Shown here in pieces: positions 46,630 to 57,724 of a stretch of DNA of 64,000 nucleotides. This DNA comes from Erythroxylum novogranatense (Eukaryota > Streptophyta > Magnoliopsida > Malpighiales > Erythroxylaceae): NCBI GenBank assembly GCA_029891385.1, contig CM057231.1:19003300-19067299 (forward strand). Reading direction: 5' to 3'. The translations under genes were made by a program, and so were the position numbers. Positions within the stretch are counted from its first letter, which is position 1; every line of letters begins with the position of its first letter. The notes below the pieces were generated by a model. That model searched no databases. It saw nothing but the letters and a program-made list of their open reading frames with translations, and had not been told where the DNA came from.

Positions 46630-47930
46630 ATTTTGGGTGAGTTTTGCGAACTCGGTGAAAAACCATCATCGATGGTTCACTCAATTCATGCAACACAATA
46701 ATTCACATATCACGTATTTTCACATTGTTGCATAATTAAGCACATTGCACAATTGCACTTGAACATAGACAATGTGCCACATTCCATTTGCTTAAACATC
46801 TATACCCAATTGAATTTGTAAAACATTCAAACACAAGGCGATTGTTGCCCGATTCACATTCAAAATACAGAATCCTGGCGCGTTTAGCCTTTCATTCATT
46901 CAAAGAAATGCAATCCAATGCATATGTAATGCACATGTGACCCTTTCCAATTTATTACGGTGTTGTGACCGAACGTCTAAACTGTACCAATATGAGCGCA
47001 TTAATCGTTGAGCCTGAGGCTCTGAACTGTCCCAATATGGGCACATTAATCGTTGAGCCAAAGGCTCTGGATCACTGTGGGGCTCGAGGCCCAATATAAA
47101 TGTTGAGCTTGTAGCTCTCGATGGCTACTCCGGTCGCAACTCTCATTAACTGATCATGCATTCATGCATGGAATGCATGTGTCACAATTAAACAATATTA
47201 TATCACAATCGGATCCAAATTATCACATCCAAACAATCATTTCACAATGATTCACAGTATAATCACAATCACGATTTATAATCCCAAATTAACATATTCA
47301 CACAATTGGTTCACAAACAATCACATTCCAATCACAATCACAAATAAAGCACTCCTATGTCATAATCTCTCACATACATCGGACACCTTCGGTCCGGAAT
47401 ATTGGCATAAACAAACGCAACAGTCCCACCATTATTCTCCACAGTGTTATAAGTGCAAAATTAGAAACAATCAATAATCGAGAAACCATCTAGGTTATTC
47501 ACATTTGCTTTCGAAACTACAGCCTGGAAGTCTCGGCAACGTCTGTGAATTGACGTCCCAAATGTGTCTCTAAAACAGTCCAAATATCCAACATTACCAA
47601 ATTTGGCAATCAGAAACATTTAATAATGCACATGTAGTAATTAAATGTGTACAGTGCATGTTCGTGACATTCCCGACACTAAAGCACAATTTCCCGTCAC
47701 CAAAATTTTCCTCTAAAAATGAGAACCCATTGACACCGAAATCACCCAATTTGGACCTCTATAGGTCCAGTTATAAATAAAACACGCATCAGAAAAATCA
47801 TTATTCGGTCCCCTCACTTTGACCTAACCAATTCCCGTCAATTTCAGCTCAAAAATTCTCATTTTCACAAATAAACGAAATTAAATATTATACGAATCCG
47901 ATGTTTCAAAATTCAGGTTAATCGGACTAG
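46630..47930 (+). repeat. Left arm of the large inverted repeat
   Basis: About 1.3 kb, from GCAAATTTTGGGTGAG to GGTTAATCGGAC. Its reverse complement is 48617-50340, apart from a 410-bp insertion there. It contains a chain of small hairpins (GAGCC-TGA-GGCTC, GAGCC-AAA-GGCTC, GAGCTTGTAGCTC) at 46980-47120 inside a 2x ~45-bp tandem repeat. Confidence 0.92.
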
Positions 47931-48616
47931 ATTGAAAGTTATGAATTTTTCAATTTCGGATATGCTTTAGGTGTTATGCTGTTTGAACAAGTTTAACAGG
48001 ACAGTCATATTAATGGACAAATTTGAACTAGTTAGTGAAGGAATTTGTCTATGAGCCCTGGATGAGAAGTGTAGCTTGTTGTCTGATCTTTTCAGGGATA
48101 CAGAGCATGTAATTTTTCGACAATGGGATTGAAAGTTATGAAATTTGGAAGAATGTGTTTCTGTTGAGAATAATTTGGATAGGCTGAAGTTTTGATTGAG
48201 AAATTGAGTTATTTAATAAGGGTATTGGCTTTCAGTTTGTTCATGAAAGTTGTAGCCTTTGTTCTTCTCTTTTGATTGACATAAAATTTCGAATTTTTAG
48301 CTAAAGGTATAAAAAGTTATGATTTTTGGTAAAGTACTGAACTGTTGTGGTAATTTTGTAATTTGGCAGAAGTTTTGAGTGCATTTTTGACACCCTTAGG
48401 GGTGAAATTGGATTTTTCACTCTTCATGAAACTTATCGGGTCTTCTAAGAATTTTCCAACGAGACCAAATTTGGAATTTTTAGACACTTGTGTAAATAGA
48501 TAAGGGTTTTGAAAGAGGAGAAGGTAGTTAATGAAAATTTGAAATTTGGAAAAAGAAGGAAATTTGGGATTTATTTGACCTAATTATTTCTTTTGTCAAT
48601 TACTTTCGTATCCAAC

Positions 48617-50340
48617 GTCCGATTAACCTGAATTTTAAAGCATCGGATTCGTATAATATTTAATTTCGTTTATTTGTAAAATTGGGAATTTTTAAGGCCG
48701 AAATTGACGGGAATTGGTTAGGTCAAAGTGAGGGGACTGAATAATGATTTTTCTGATGCGTGTTTTATTTATAACTGGACCTATAGAGGTCCAAATTGGG
48801 TGATTTCGGTGTCAATGGGTTCTCATTTTTAGAGGAAAATTTTGGTGACAGAAAATTGTGCTTTAGTGCCGGGAATGTCACGAACATGCATTGTACACAT
48901 TTAATTACTATATGTGCATTATTAAACGTTTCTGATTGCCAAATTTGGTAATGTTGGATATTTGAACTGTTTTAGAGACACATTTGGGACGTCAATTCAC
49001 AGACGTTGCCGAGACTTCAGTGCTGTAACCCGGAAGCAAGGTGAGTAACCTAGATGGTTTCTCGATTATTGATTGTTTCTAATTTTGCACTTATAACACT
49101 GTGGAGAATAATGGTGGGACTGTTGCGTTTGTTTATGCCAATATTCTGGACCGAAGGTCTCCGATGTATGTGGGAGATTATGACATAGGAGTGCTTTATT
49201 TGTGATTGTGATTGGAATGTGATTGTTTGTGAACCAATTGTGTGAATATGTTAATTTGGGATTATAAATCGTGATTGTGATTAGGGGTGAGCATTATTCG
49301 GGCCAGCCCGATTACTCGGCCAGGCTCGAATTAATTCGGGTAAAGAAATTACCTAATTCGGGTAATTCGGGCCTACCCGAATATTACCCAAATTATTTTC
49401 AGGCCGGGACGGGTAACTCCGAAAAAATCGAGCCGGCCCGATTACCCGAATTAGGTTTAAAAAAATTATGAAATAGGGTAATTAGGATAATTCAGGTAAA
49501 TCAGGCCGGGATAATTCAGGTAAATCGGGTAAATCGGGTCGGGTAAATAAGTAATTCGGGTAAATCGGGCTGGGTAAATTCGGGTAATGAAAAGTTCGGG
49601 TTCAGGTCGGGTAAGAGAAAAAAATTTTGGGTAATTCGGGCCGGGCCCGAACGTAAAAATCCGGCCTGAACTACCCGAATGCTCAACCCTAATTGTGATT
49701 ATACTGTGAATCATTGTGAAATGATTGTTTGGATTTGATAATTTGGATCCGATTGTGATATAATATTGTTTAATTGTGACACATGCATTCCATGCATGAA
49801 TGCATGATCAGTTAATGAGAGTTGTGACCGGAGCAGCCATCGAGAGCTACAAGCTCAATGTTTATATTAGGCCTCGAGCCCCACAGTGATCCAGAGCCTT
49901 TGGCTCAACGATTAATGTGCCCATATTGGGACAGTTCAGAGCCTCAGGCTCAACGATTAATGCGCCCATATTGGGACAGTTTAGGTGCTCGGTCACAACA
50001 CCGTAATAAATTGGAAAGGGTCACATGTGCATTACATATGCATTGGATTGCATTTCTTTGAATGAATGAAAGGCTAACTGCTTTGTGATTCTGTGTATTT
50101 CTGAATGTGAATTGGGCAACAACTGTCTTGTGTTTGAATGTTTTACAAATTCAATTAGGTATAGATGTTTAAGCAAATGGAATGTGGCACATTGTCTATG
50201 TTCAAGTGCAATTGTGCAATGTGCTTAATTATGCAACAATGTAAAAATATGTGATATGTGAATTATTGTGTTGCATGAATTGAGTGAACCATCGATGATG
50301 GTTTCTCACTAAGTTCGCAAAACTCACCCAAAATTTGCCA
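48617..50340 (-). repeat. Right arm of the large inverted repeat
   Basis: Begins GTCCGATTAACC and ends CACCCAAAATTTGCC, pairing with the left arm. By eye the match is very high over the full length, with scattered single differences. The spacer between arms is about 690 bp (47931-48616). Confidence 0.92.
49283..49692. mobile_element. hAT-like MITE inside the right arm
   Basis: About 410 bp with termini AGGGGTGAGCA and TGCTCAACCCTAA (inverted repeats), flanked by TTGTGATT at 49275-49282 and 49693-49700, an 8-bp duplication as hAT elements make. The left arm of the inverted repeat holds the empty site (reverse complement around 47270-47290). The interior consists of many GGGTAATTCGGG and CCCGAATTACCC blocks, giving a strong fold-back. 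No transposase. Confidence 0.88.
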
Positions 50341-52557
50341 TTAGAAAGCTACAACAATCCTCTACAAGTTTCCAGAAGATTACTTAAGCCAATTTCCCCA
50401 TTTACAGTCCCAAATAAATATCAGAACACAAACAGCCCAAAACCTATTCACTTAGAGCATTGCACAACAAAGGCTGAATTTCCACTTGAACATTAACAGA
50501 CCATAACTCTCAATTTACACATCGAAAAATATCATACTTAGTGGTGTTAGAAAGCTAACACAAAATATTCAACTTTCATTAAGACTAATTTCACCAATTC
50601 ACCTACATCAATTTAGAAAATGCATCAAAGTTTCAGGTCATCAAGCTGGGTCTTGTTCACACAGACACCTCACAATTCACTTTGCATGCCAAAATTAAAA
50701 TCCTTAAAGTCAGAATTGGACAAAACTTCCTTCATATAAAATCTAGCCTTACTTCTTAAGTGTAATTTAAAACAAACCTTAGCTCAATTAGACAACCCTA
50801 TCAAAAGTTATGAGCAAAAATATTAAACCTACACAAGTCCCATTTTCCAGATTTCAACCAAACCTCTACTTCTTTCATGCAAGCATCAATACTACATCAA
50901 TAACCATCCCATTTAACCAAGAATTTAACCACAAATTTATCAAAACATTTACTTAAGTAATTGACCCCAATTGGCAGCACACACTCATCCCCTCATCCAT
51001 CATAGTTTACACTAATCTTTAATCATAATTTCACTTTCAATCATCTTAATTTCTCTACTTATATTCATTAGGTTTTGCCTCAACACTTCATCACTCAACC
51101 ATCAATTAAACAACCAAATTACATAACCACATACACCAACATAGTTCTCATACAATTTAATGCATAGACAACACAAGGAATGCATTAAACTACCAATTTA
51201 TACAAAAAGCATAATTCTTACCTATTTGAGTTTCAATTCTTCCAACCCTACAAATTCTCTTCCCTTCACCACATACACAATCATCATCACTTGCAAAGGG
51301 TAGAGGTTTAGGTTGGGATTTGTTTTTTTTGTGGATACATGAAGGGGAATATAAGAGCTTTTGTGTGGGTGGAGGTTAACAAGAAGAAGAAAAATCAATG
51401 AAGAAGAGGAGATGAAGGAGGATACGAAGGTGGAGAAAAAACTCTCCTTTTAAAACACCAAACCCCTTAGAAGAAAGGAGTGTCATAGAAGACTCTCCCA
51501 ATATATAAACAAACCAAATTAAATTCACAAGTAGGCAAGTGACACTTGTCACTTGCCACTTGTCCCTTTTTAAACACTCTACAAGTTTCTTTCCAACTCG
51601 GTTCCAAATTCTACTCCAATTTTTCGTCAAATTCCAACGGCTCAAGGTGATCAATTCTAAAATCATGAATCTAAATTTTCAATGCCATAGGCAGAAATTT
51701 TCGATACCGGAAACCCACTCAGTCAGCTAGTTGGAAATTTTTCGGTCCGGACAAGTAACCCGAAAAATTTCAAAAAATTTTCCAAAAGTCCCTAAAAATG
51801 GGAAACACACATAAATCCAGTCCGATTAATTTTTCAAACACAAATAACACATTTGTCACAATAAACACATATGCCGAAAAAATGTCATGAATGCATGTAC
51901 AATCCTGTGCATGTGCAGACATTTCAATTTATGCATATATGGAGGCCATATTAGGCATGACCATGCCGAGATACGTTTACACACTCGTAACTCATTCCAA
52001 ATTACCAATTTACCCTTCCCATCGGTGATGGAATGTTACATAAACCATTAAACATTCAAATACCCAATAAATTTAGATCTAAAAAAAGACATAAATAAAC
52101 TTAAACAACCAAGATTCAAACTGGAAAATTGCAAGAACAAACATCCATTGATATATCATAAAGGTTCATTAAAAAATTCATGAGTTTTAATTATAAAATC
52201 CATCAAACATTCATTATAAATATTCTAGCATATGTAAAAATGTGATTAACACTATGAAAGCTTTAATGGAATGGATAGATTAAGACATATGAAAAAAAAC
52301 ATTGAAAATGAAATAAACTAGGTAAGTATAAAGAAAATAACAAAAACTTCTCTGTTCCTTCCCCTTTTCTTTTTCTCTCTTCTTGAAGTTTTCCAAAAGT
52401 GGCAGATCATATAGCCCCCTTTCTAGGTCATTTCTCTTTCTTTTTATAGTATTTCTCATTTACGACAAACCTTTAGGTTTTCCCATGCCTAAAAAGTCCA
52501 AAACGTTCCTCAAAAACTCAAATTTGGAAGCAACCCCTCGTCTATCTGCGCGCAAGT

Positions 52558-52691
52558 CACGATTATGGCCCTTAGTGCATGATTGTGGCTAGTTTATCTA
52601 CTCTCTATCACAGTCATAGCTAACTCCCCATGATTGTGGCCAATTTGTCTGCTTTCAGTCACGATCGTGGCTAACTCCCCACAATCGTGGC
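52558..52691. repeat. Paired-palindrome cluster in the 45162 solo LTR
   Basis: Six 12-bp copies related to CACGATCGTGGC start at 52558, 52578, 52609, 52629, 52660 and 52680. Spacings are 20, 31, 20, 31, 20, i.e. three pairs with a 51-bp period. The least changed copy contains the perfect palindrome CACGATCGTG (52660); others carry C-to-T or G-to-A type changes (CATGATTGTGGC, CACAATCGTGGC). Confidence 0.93.
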
Positions 52692-52932
52692 CTAGAATTA
52701 TTTCCCAGGTCTTCTCTGATTCTCTTTCGAATGCCCTTGATGGTTTCTCCTACATGGATGGCTCTCCAAATTTTGTCAAACTTCTTCCTTTTAGCATATA
52801 TTTTTTTTTCAATCCTTTAATCTATATGTAAACACAAAATGAACATAAATTGCATATCTAAACACAAAATTAGGATTGAAAAGACATTGAAGCACATAAG
52901 AGAATATCATATCACTCAATCGTATCAGCAAG

Positions 52933-54500
52933 ACCCTAAATATCAGAATGAATCAAATCAAAAGGTATTAAGGAAATGGAATCCTTAATAAAAAGGTAAA
53001 ACATGAGTTTCATAAAGCTAATATGAGATACAATTATAGTTTTCAATTTTAACAAATCCCAAAGAACCAATGTAAATCAAAGGTCCTAATCTAGTAGGAT
53101 AAATATGATGACCAAGACAAGAATGCCAAAGATCAAAAGTGATAGTTCCAAAAATAATTTTAGATGGAATACGTAAGAAAGTAAGCTCGAATGGTCACCC
53201 AACTTTACACTTTGTCCCAAGGATCTTGCCCGTCTATATATTTTGCACAGTACAACCATGACTTAAAAAGGATGTCAACACCGAGTTTACATAATTGACT
53301 AACAAAAATGACATCTAGGGATAGTTTTGAAACTAGAAAAATATTGGATAAAGCTAATTTAGGTTTTTAAACATTACCTACACTTTGAACATGTATAGTT
53401 AAATTATCAATAGTGTGAAAAATATGTGGGATGAATGATTTTTATATGGAGATGTAAGAATAGAAGAATTAGAGATCATGTGATTGCAATAAGTAGAATC
53501 AAAGTACCATGATGATGAAGTACCTAATGTGACAGATAAGACAGAGGATGAGAACATACTAGATCATATTGAAGTTGTTGGAGAAGAGAATGAAGATCTT
53601 TTAATAAGAATTCGGGAGAAATATTACATAGGACTCTATATGGAAATAGAAGTAGTAGCAGAAGGAGGTTGAGGAGAGGTGGAAGAATTAGTTTGTTATA
53701 GTTCTATTTATGCCAATTTCTATATTCAGTATGTAATGCATAGGGTTTTCACAATAACTACAACACCTCTTATAATACTTCTTTACCGAGTTATGTGAAG
53801 TTTGAGGAGAGGGATTGTGAGTTGTGAAAACGACATAAATGGATGGAATAAACTTTTCAATGTTGAGTGTATTGAGTCAGCTCTCTTCTATAATTAATTC
53901 CTTAAATAACTTCGACTGGGAAGAGAGATATAGATGTATTCAAATTCTTCTCGAAGAGTCATCATCAAATTCTAGATATGTTGATGATTTAGAAGATTTG
54001 CAAATGGTGGGTGTAGGAGGACTAGATCATATAAGGTCCCCAAGTGTTATTTGATCCTAAATTTTTTACAATTCTGACACATAATTGTGGAATGTTTAGA
54101 TAGATTGTTGTTACATCTGATGAAGTCTTTGGTAAAGCTAAAACTGATTAATGTCATCAAATATAGAGTAACAATTCTTTAAAAAATCTCATAACTCCTT
54201 AGATGTGTTAAAGCATCAAAAATCTAGTTTGATCACTTTAGCATATGTATTCCAAAATCATATTAGGTTTTGGTGATTCATTCCATCCTAAGGTACCAAT
54301 CGCTCTATAAATTTTTCTTCTCAATTTTCCACCTTAATTGGCTTTGGTATTTCTTCAGTAACAATTCAACAAAGAAGCCTCCCTTTAAGAAAACTGTACA
54401 TTTCTTTAGCCCATAAATCATGGTTTAATCGATCAAACATAACATTGGTAGGGTTGGAGATGTATTGGGGGAGCTTAGAAGTATCCATTATTGAGACAAA
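52933..54500 (-). pseudogene. gag, protease and pre-integrase of the old copia
   Basis: The minus strand from right to left: MDTSKLPQYISNPTNVMFD at about 54490-54430, LWAKEMYSFLKGR, then EEIPKPIKVEN (gag core); NHQN...FWNTYAKVI near 54300-54230; a long worn stretch; then VNYVNSVL, SHGCTVQN and TGKILGTKCKVG at about 53310-53190 (protease C-terminus); then LWHSCLGHHIYPTRLG near 53130-53080 (GAG_pre-integrase). Stops are frequent. It continues leftwards at 45161, beyond the solo LTR. Confidence 0.75.
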
Positions 54501-54979
54501 GCAATAAAATGGACAAAACTTGCTTGTAGAGTTTAAATTTTATCAATATAACCTTAAAAATGGATTTAAAATATCAAATAATCTTATGAACTGGTTTGGT
54601 TTATAAGAAAATTGAAGGAGAAGGGGTTGAATTGAGCAGTCGAAGTGTTGATCAACCCTTTTGAATGGAACCAAATTGAATCAAACCAATGGTCTAAAGC
54701 GAACCAAAGAGCACAAAATTATGACACATGGATGAAGTAAGTGGAGATAGGTGACAAAGGACTAAGATGTTGATGTGGTAACGAGTGCTGACATGGGACT
54801 TTGACTAAGGCATTGATGTGGCACTAACTTGGATGCTGGCATGGTGCTGACTGAATTGAAAACATGATGTTGACTATACAGAAAAGAGAGAATGGCTACT
54901 CTTGGTTTGGACAAAGCGGGGACACAGGATTAAAAATAAGATCTTTAGAACTAATAGCAACAATAATAAGCTAGGAGTT
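54501..54979. other. Unassigned stretch, possibly worn 5' leader of the old copia
   Basis: No LTR, primer-binding site or gene is recognised. Short imperfect repeats of GATGTGG and GCTGACATGG occur at 54770-54860. It may be the leader of the copia whose gag starts at about 54490. Confidence 0.3.
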
Positions 54980-57724
54980 CCATTGAAGATAGGATTTTGG
55001 GGTTATTAAAAAGGCTTGGTTTTGCAAGAGAAATGGAAGAGAAAGCTGGGAGAGGATGAGCAAGCTGCTATACCCTTGATGTTAGACACCATTTTCGGAG
55101 CTCAACATTCGGAGTCACAAAATGTGAGCAAATTCATTCTTCTATTTCAGAACAGATTTTGGGAAACTTCCAAATTTCAATTTGAATTCTTCAAAACATT
55201 TATTCCCCATTGTCTTATGTTTCTAATGACACCAAAATCATTCAATTCGATTCATAAATCTGAAAGTTATGGTCCAAACAATTTTGAAATGTTATTAAAC
55301 TGAAACAATACACTATACCCAACTTCACTCCAGAAATTGAATATCTTAGGGATTAAATTACAATTCGATTCCTTAGATAATTTATGGGTCTATATCTCTA
55401 GTTTATTTAGAGATAAGAATTATCGCATTTGGAGCTCTACAGATCAAGATATCACTAAAATACTGAAACATGTTCAGTAAAAATACCCAACTCATATTCT
55501 TCCAACCGATCCCGTCACTTTGATTCAACCAAACTTTTTCAAATTAAAACCAAAAGATATAAATGTTTACGAAGAGATAAAGGAATGTGTTAGGAAATCA
55601 GGTCATTTAGAGGTCAGATGACAAGTTATGGTTAAAAGAGTGAAATATATTTACATGATCGAGACCTGTGCGCGCACCCAAGATATCGCGACTTGCGCAA
55701 AATTTCCGCAGAGTCACGATCGCGACTTCCTCTTTTATCATTTCTTCCTCTGACCTATCTTGGTAAAAAGGGCATAACTTTCACTAGAAATGTTGGATTA
55801 AGGTCTTTCAAAGACCGTTTCAAAGAAGACTTCTAGATCTACAACTACGATGAAGACTCTTAAAAGATATTTTGCCTCTAAAAGGGGCTAAATTTCCAAT
55901 CAATGTAGCTATCCTGAAAGACCACCCTATGTAACATCACAAATTTTTAATAATCATATCTCCCAACTCCGATGTCCAAAAATTTCATACTATATATCAA
56001 TGAAAAGCTAAAAAGATAATCTAAAACTTCCAAGAGACAACTTTGTCTAATTCAGCCTAAATTAATCTAGTTTTTTCCTGAAGTCAAAACATAATTTCTA
56101 CACCTAAGAAAGACTTGAAATAAGAAATGTACAACTATAATATAAATACACACATATACATTGAATACTTCTTCAATTCTTCATTCATTTCCAAATCAAA
56201 ATGAAGTTCATACATAGCTTTAATTACATACCAATATTTCATCAAAGATTTAACACAAGATACAAAATACATTAGATGCTCAATGTTTGATATGCTTATA
56301 AAGCTATCCAAAGGTCTAGTCACTAACTTAGTTACAAAAGTCTCTAATGTCTTGGAGTTCCGATGTCTTGCAAGGTTTAACACTCGTCTTGTTTTGCACC
56401 TGAGGACTGAAAATAATAAGATGAGATACAAAGCTCAATGGCTAATATATTTATAGCCATTAGTAATTAGTCACAAATTTAGGCATATGTACGTATATAT
56501 ATATCCAACAATTCAAGCATTCTTAATCTATTCTAGCAATTTAAGCATTAATCAATTTAGATTAAAACTCATAACACATAACACTCAAATGCATCATACT
56601 GGACAATTCAAAGATGAAATGCACAACAAATGGCTCGAGAGTTCTGTGGAACAAAACGGAGAAACTGAAGTTTACACCATGAACAAAATGAGTCCGATTT
56701 CTCAGGATCTCGTGGCCTCAAGCGGGTAGCCAGGAGAAGGCTATAGGTTAACGTGCACATAACTAGCAAAACATTCCTCTCTTTCCTAAACATAATCAAA
56801 TCTCAATGCTTAACTCATTTCACACACATTCATACTTTTCATGCTCATCATGCTTTCATAACTCTTATGCTTTTTCCCCTTTCCATTTAACTCAAAATGT
56901 TATAACCTCTTTCAAGGTATAACATAATCACAAAGCAACATACATTTCTAATCAAGTCACAACAATTCAATTTCAAGCAACTCCACATATACATACATAG
57001 GCAAAAATTTGGCCAATCACATAACAACTATAAATAGATTACCCACCTAATTTTGCTGGAAAAACAAGCTTAAGATTGCCTTTTCCTCTTGCTCTTGAGT
57101 AAGGTTTTCTTGATTCCCTTCAAATAAACAAATTTCTATTTAATCCATATTCAAATGAAAATTCATAGAACTTCAAGAATAAAAGAAATGCTAAAATTGA
57201 ATTTAAACCTAACCTACCCATAGTCCATCTAGGCTAGAAAACCAAAACCCTAGCTTAGAAATCCAAAATCAAATTAGTTTCATCTTCTTTCAACACAACC
57301 CATCGTCTACTTCTTTCTCTACCTAATCAAGAAAGAAAGATAAACTTACCTTAGACAAGCTTGATTCTTTCTCTTTCCATGTTTTCTTCTTCTTCCCTAG
57401 CTTCTCTCACTACTCTCTTCTCTTCTTTCTTTCTTCCCTACGTTTTTCCCCTCTCTTCTTTTCTTCTCACGATTTCTTCTTTTCTTCTTTCTTATTCTTC
57501 TAATTCCAGCCCTTTTGTTTTGTCTTTCTTCCCATTTTGGCCCTCATTAAACTAGAATTTCCATATTTACCCTTCTTTCTTTTAACATAAGGCCACTAAC
57601 TACTTAAGCTAACTTAATTTTAACACTTCATTCAAATTTTTTAATCTCTATTCATACTTGCTAATTTAATGACTCAACTCTAAAATAATAAAACAATAAA
57701 TCAATAAAAAATTTGGGGTCCAAC
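54980..57724 (-). mobile_element. Tekay-like solo LTR or LTR remnant
   Basis: 55310-55640 matches 8340-8660 of the family B solo LTR in order and wording (for example 'AGATCAAGATATCA' and 'AATCAGGTCATTT'), and 55745-55880 is the inverse of 34540-34640. The right edge AAATTTGGGGTCCAACG is, on the minus strand, close to the Tekay LTR start TGTTAGCCCCAAATTT. The left edge is uncertain. It contains a CG-palindrome group at 55668-55725 and a TC-rich tract at 57360-57530. No genes. Confidence 0.6.
55668..55725. repeat. CG-palindrome group in the Tekay-like LTR
   Basis: GTGCGCGCAC (55668-55677), TCGCGA (55686-55691), TTGCGCAA (55693-55700) and TCACGATCGCGA (centre about 55719). Centres of the first, third and fourth are 23-24 bp apart. 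The surroundings are AT-rich. Confidence 0.75.

Larger units (their letters stand above)
46254..52040 (-). mobile_element. Family B solo LTR with internal inverted duplication
   Basis: 5787 bp with ends TGTAACACCCC and GGAATGTTACA, flanked by CAAAC (46249-46253) and TAAAC (52041-52045). The outer parts, 46254-47930 and 50341-52040, are in minus orientation and match the solo LTR at 6793-10231. The middle (47931-50340) is in plus orientation and repeats the left part inverted. The simplest reading is an LTR of about 4 kb that gained an inverted partial duplication. No coding regions. Confidence 0.8.
45162..52927. mobile_element. Solo LTR (TGATA...TATCA), itself interrupted
   Basis: TGATAGCC at 45162 and CGTATCA at 52927 are inverted ends, flanked by GCAAG at 45157-45161 and 52928-52932, a perfect 5-bp target duplication in copia coding sequence. 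Removing the nested element 46254-52040 leaves about 1.98 kb without coding capacity. The right part holds a palindrome cluster (52558-52691). No primer-binding site or pol is present, so solo LTR is the best reading. The family is not identified. Confidence 0.82.
31460..54500 (-). mobile_element. Old Ty1/copia element broken into four pieces by later insertions
   Basis: Minus-strand pieces appear in the correct order for one element: 3' LTR (31460-31743), RNase H and RT end (31744-32290), C-terminal integrase (34905-35194), integrase core (44841-45161), then pre-integrase, protease and gag (52933-54500). Each gap is filled by another transposon, two of them with perfect 5-bp target duplications. 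The domain variants (LLQDM, QIAHND, VFGCVCFVLL, the HGCTVQN protease tail) fit one copia family. The 5' LTR and primer-binding site are not recognisable to the right of 54500. Confidence 0.75.

Noticed and set aside
49466..49714. ORF of repeated YPARFTRITYLP-like words
   Set aside because: It runs through the MITE's G/C block repeats and crosses the insertion border.
57360..57555. 64-codon Ser/Phe/Leu-rich ORF
   Set aside because: It is the translation of a TC-rich tract in an LTR.
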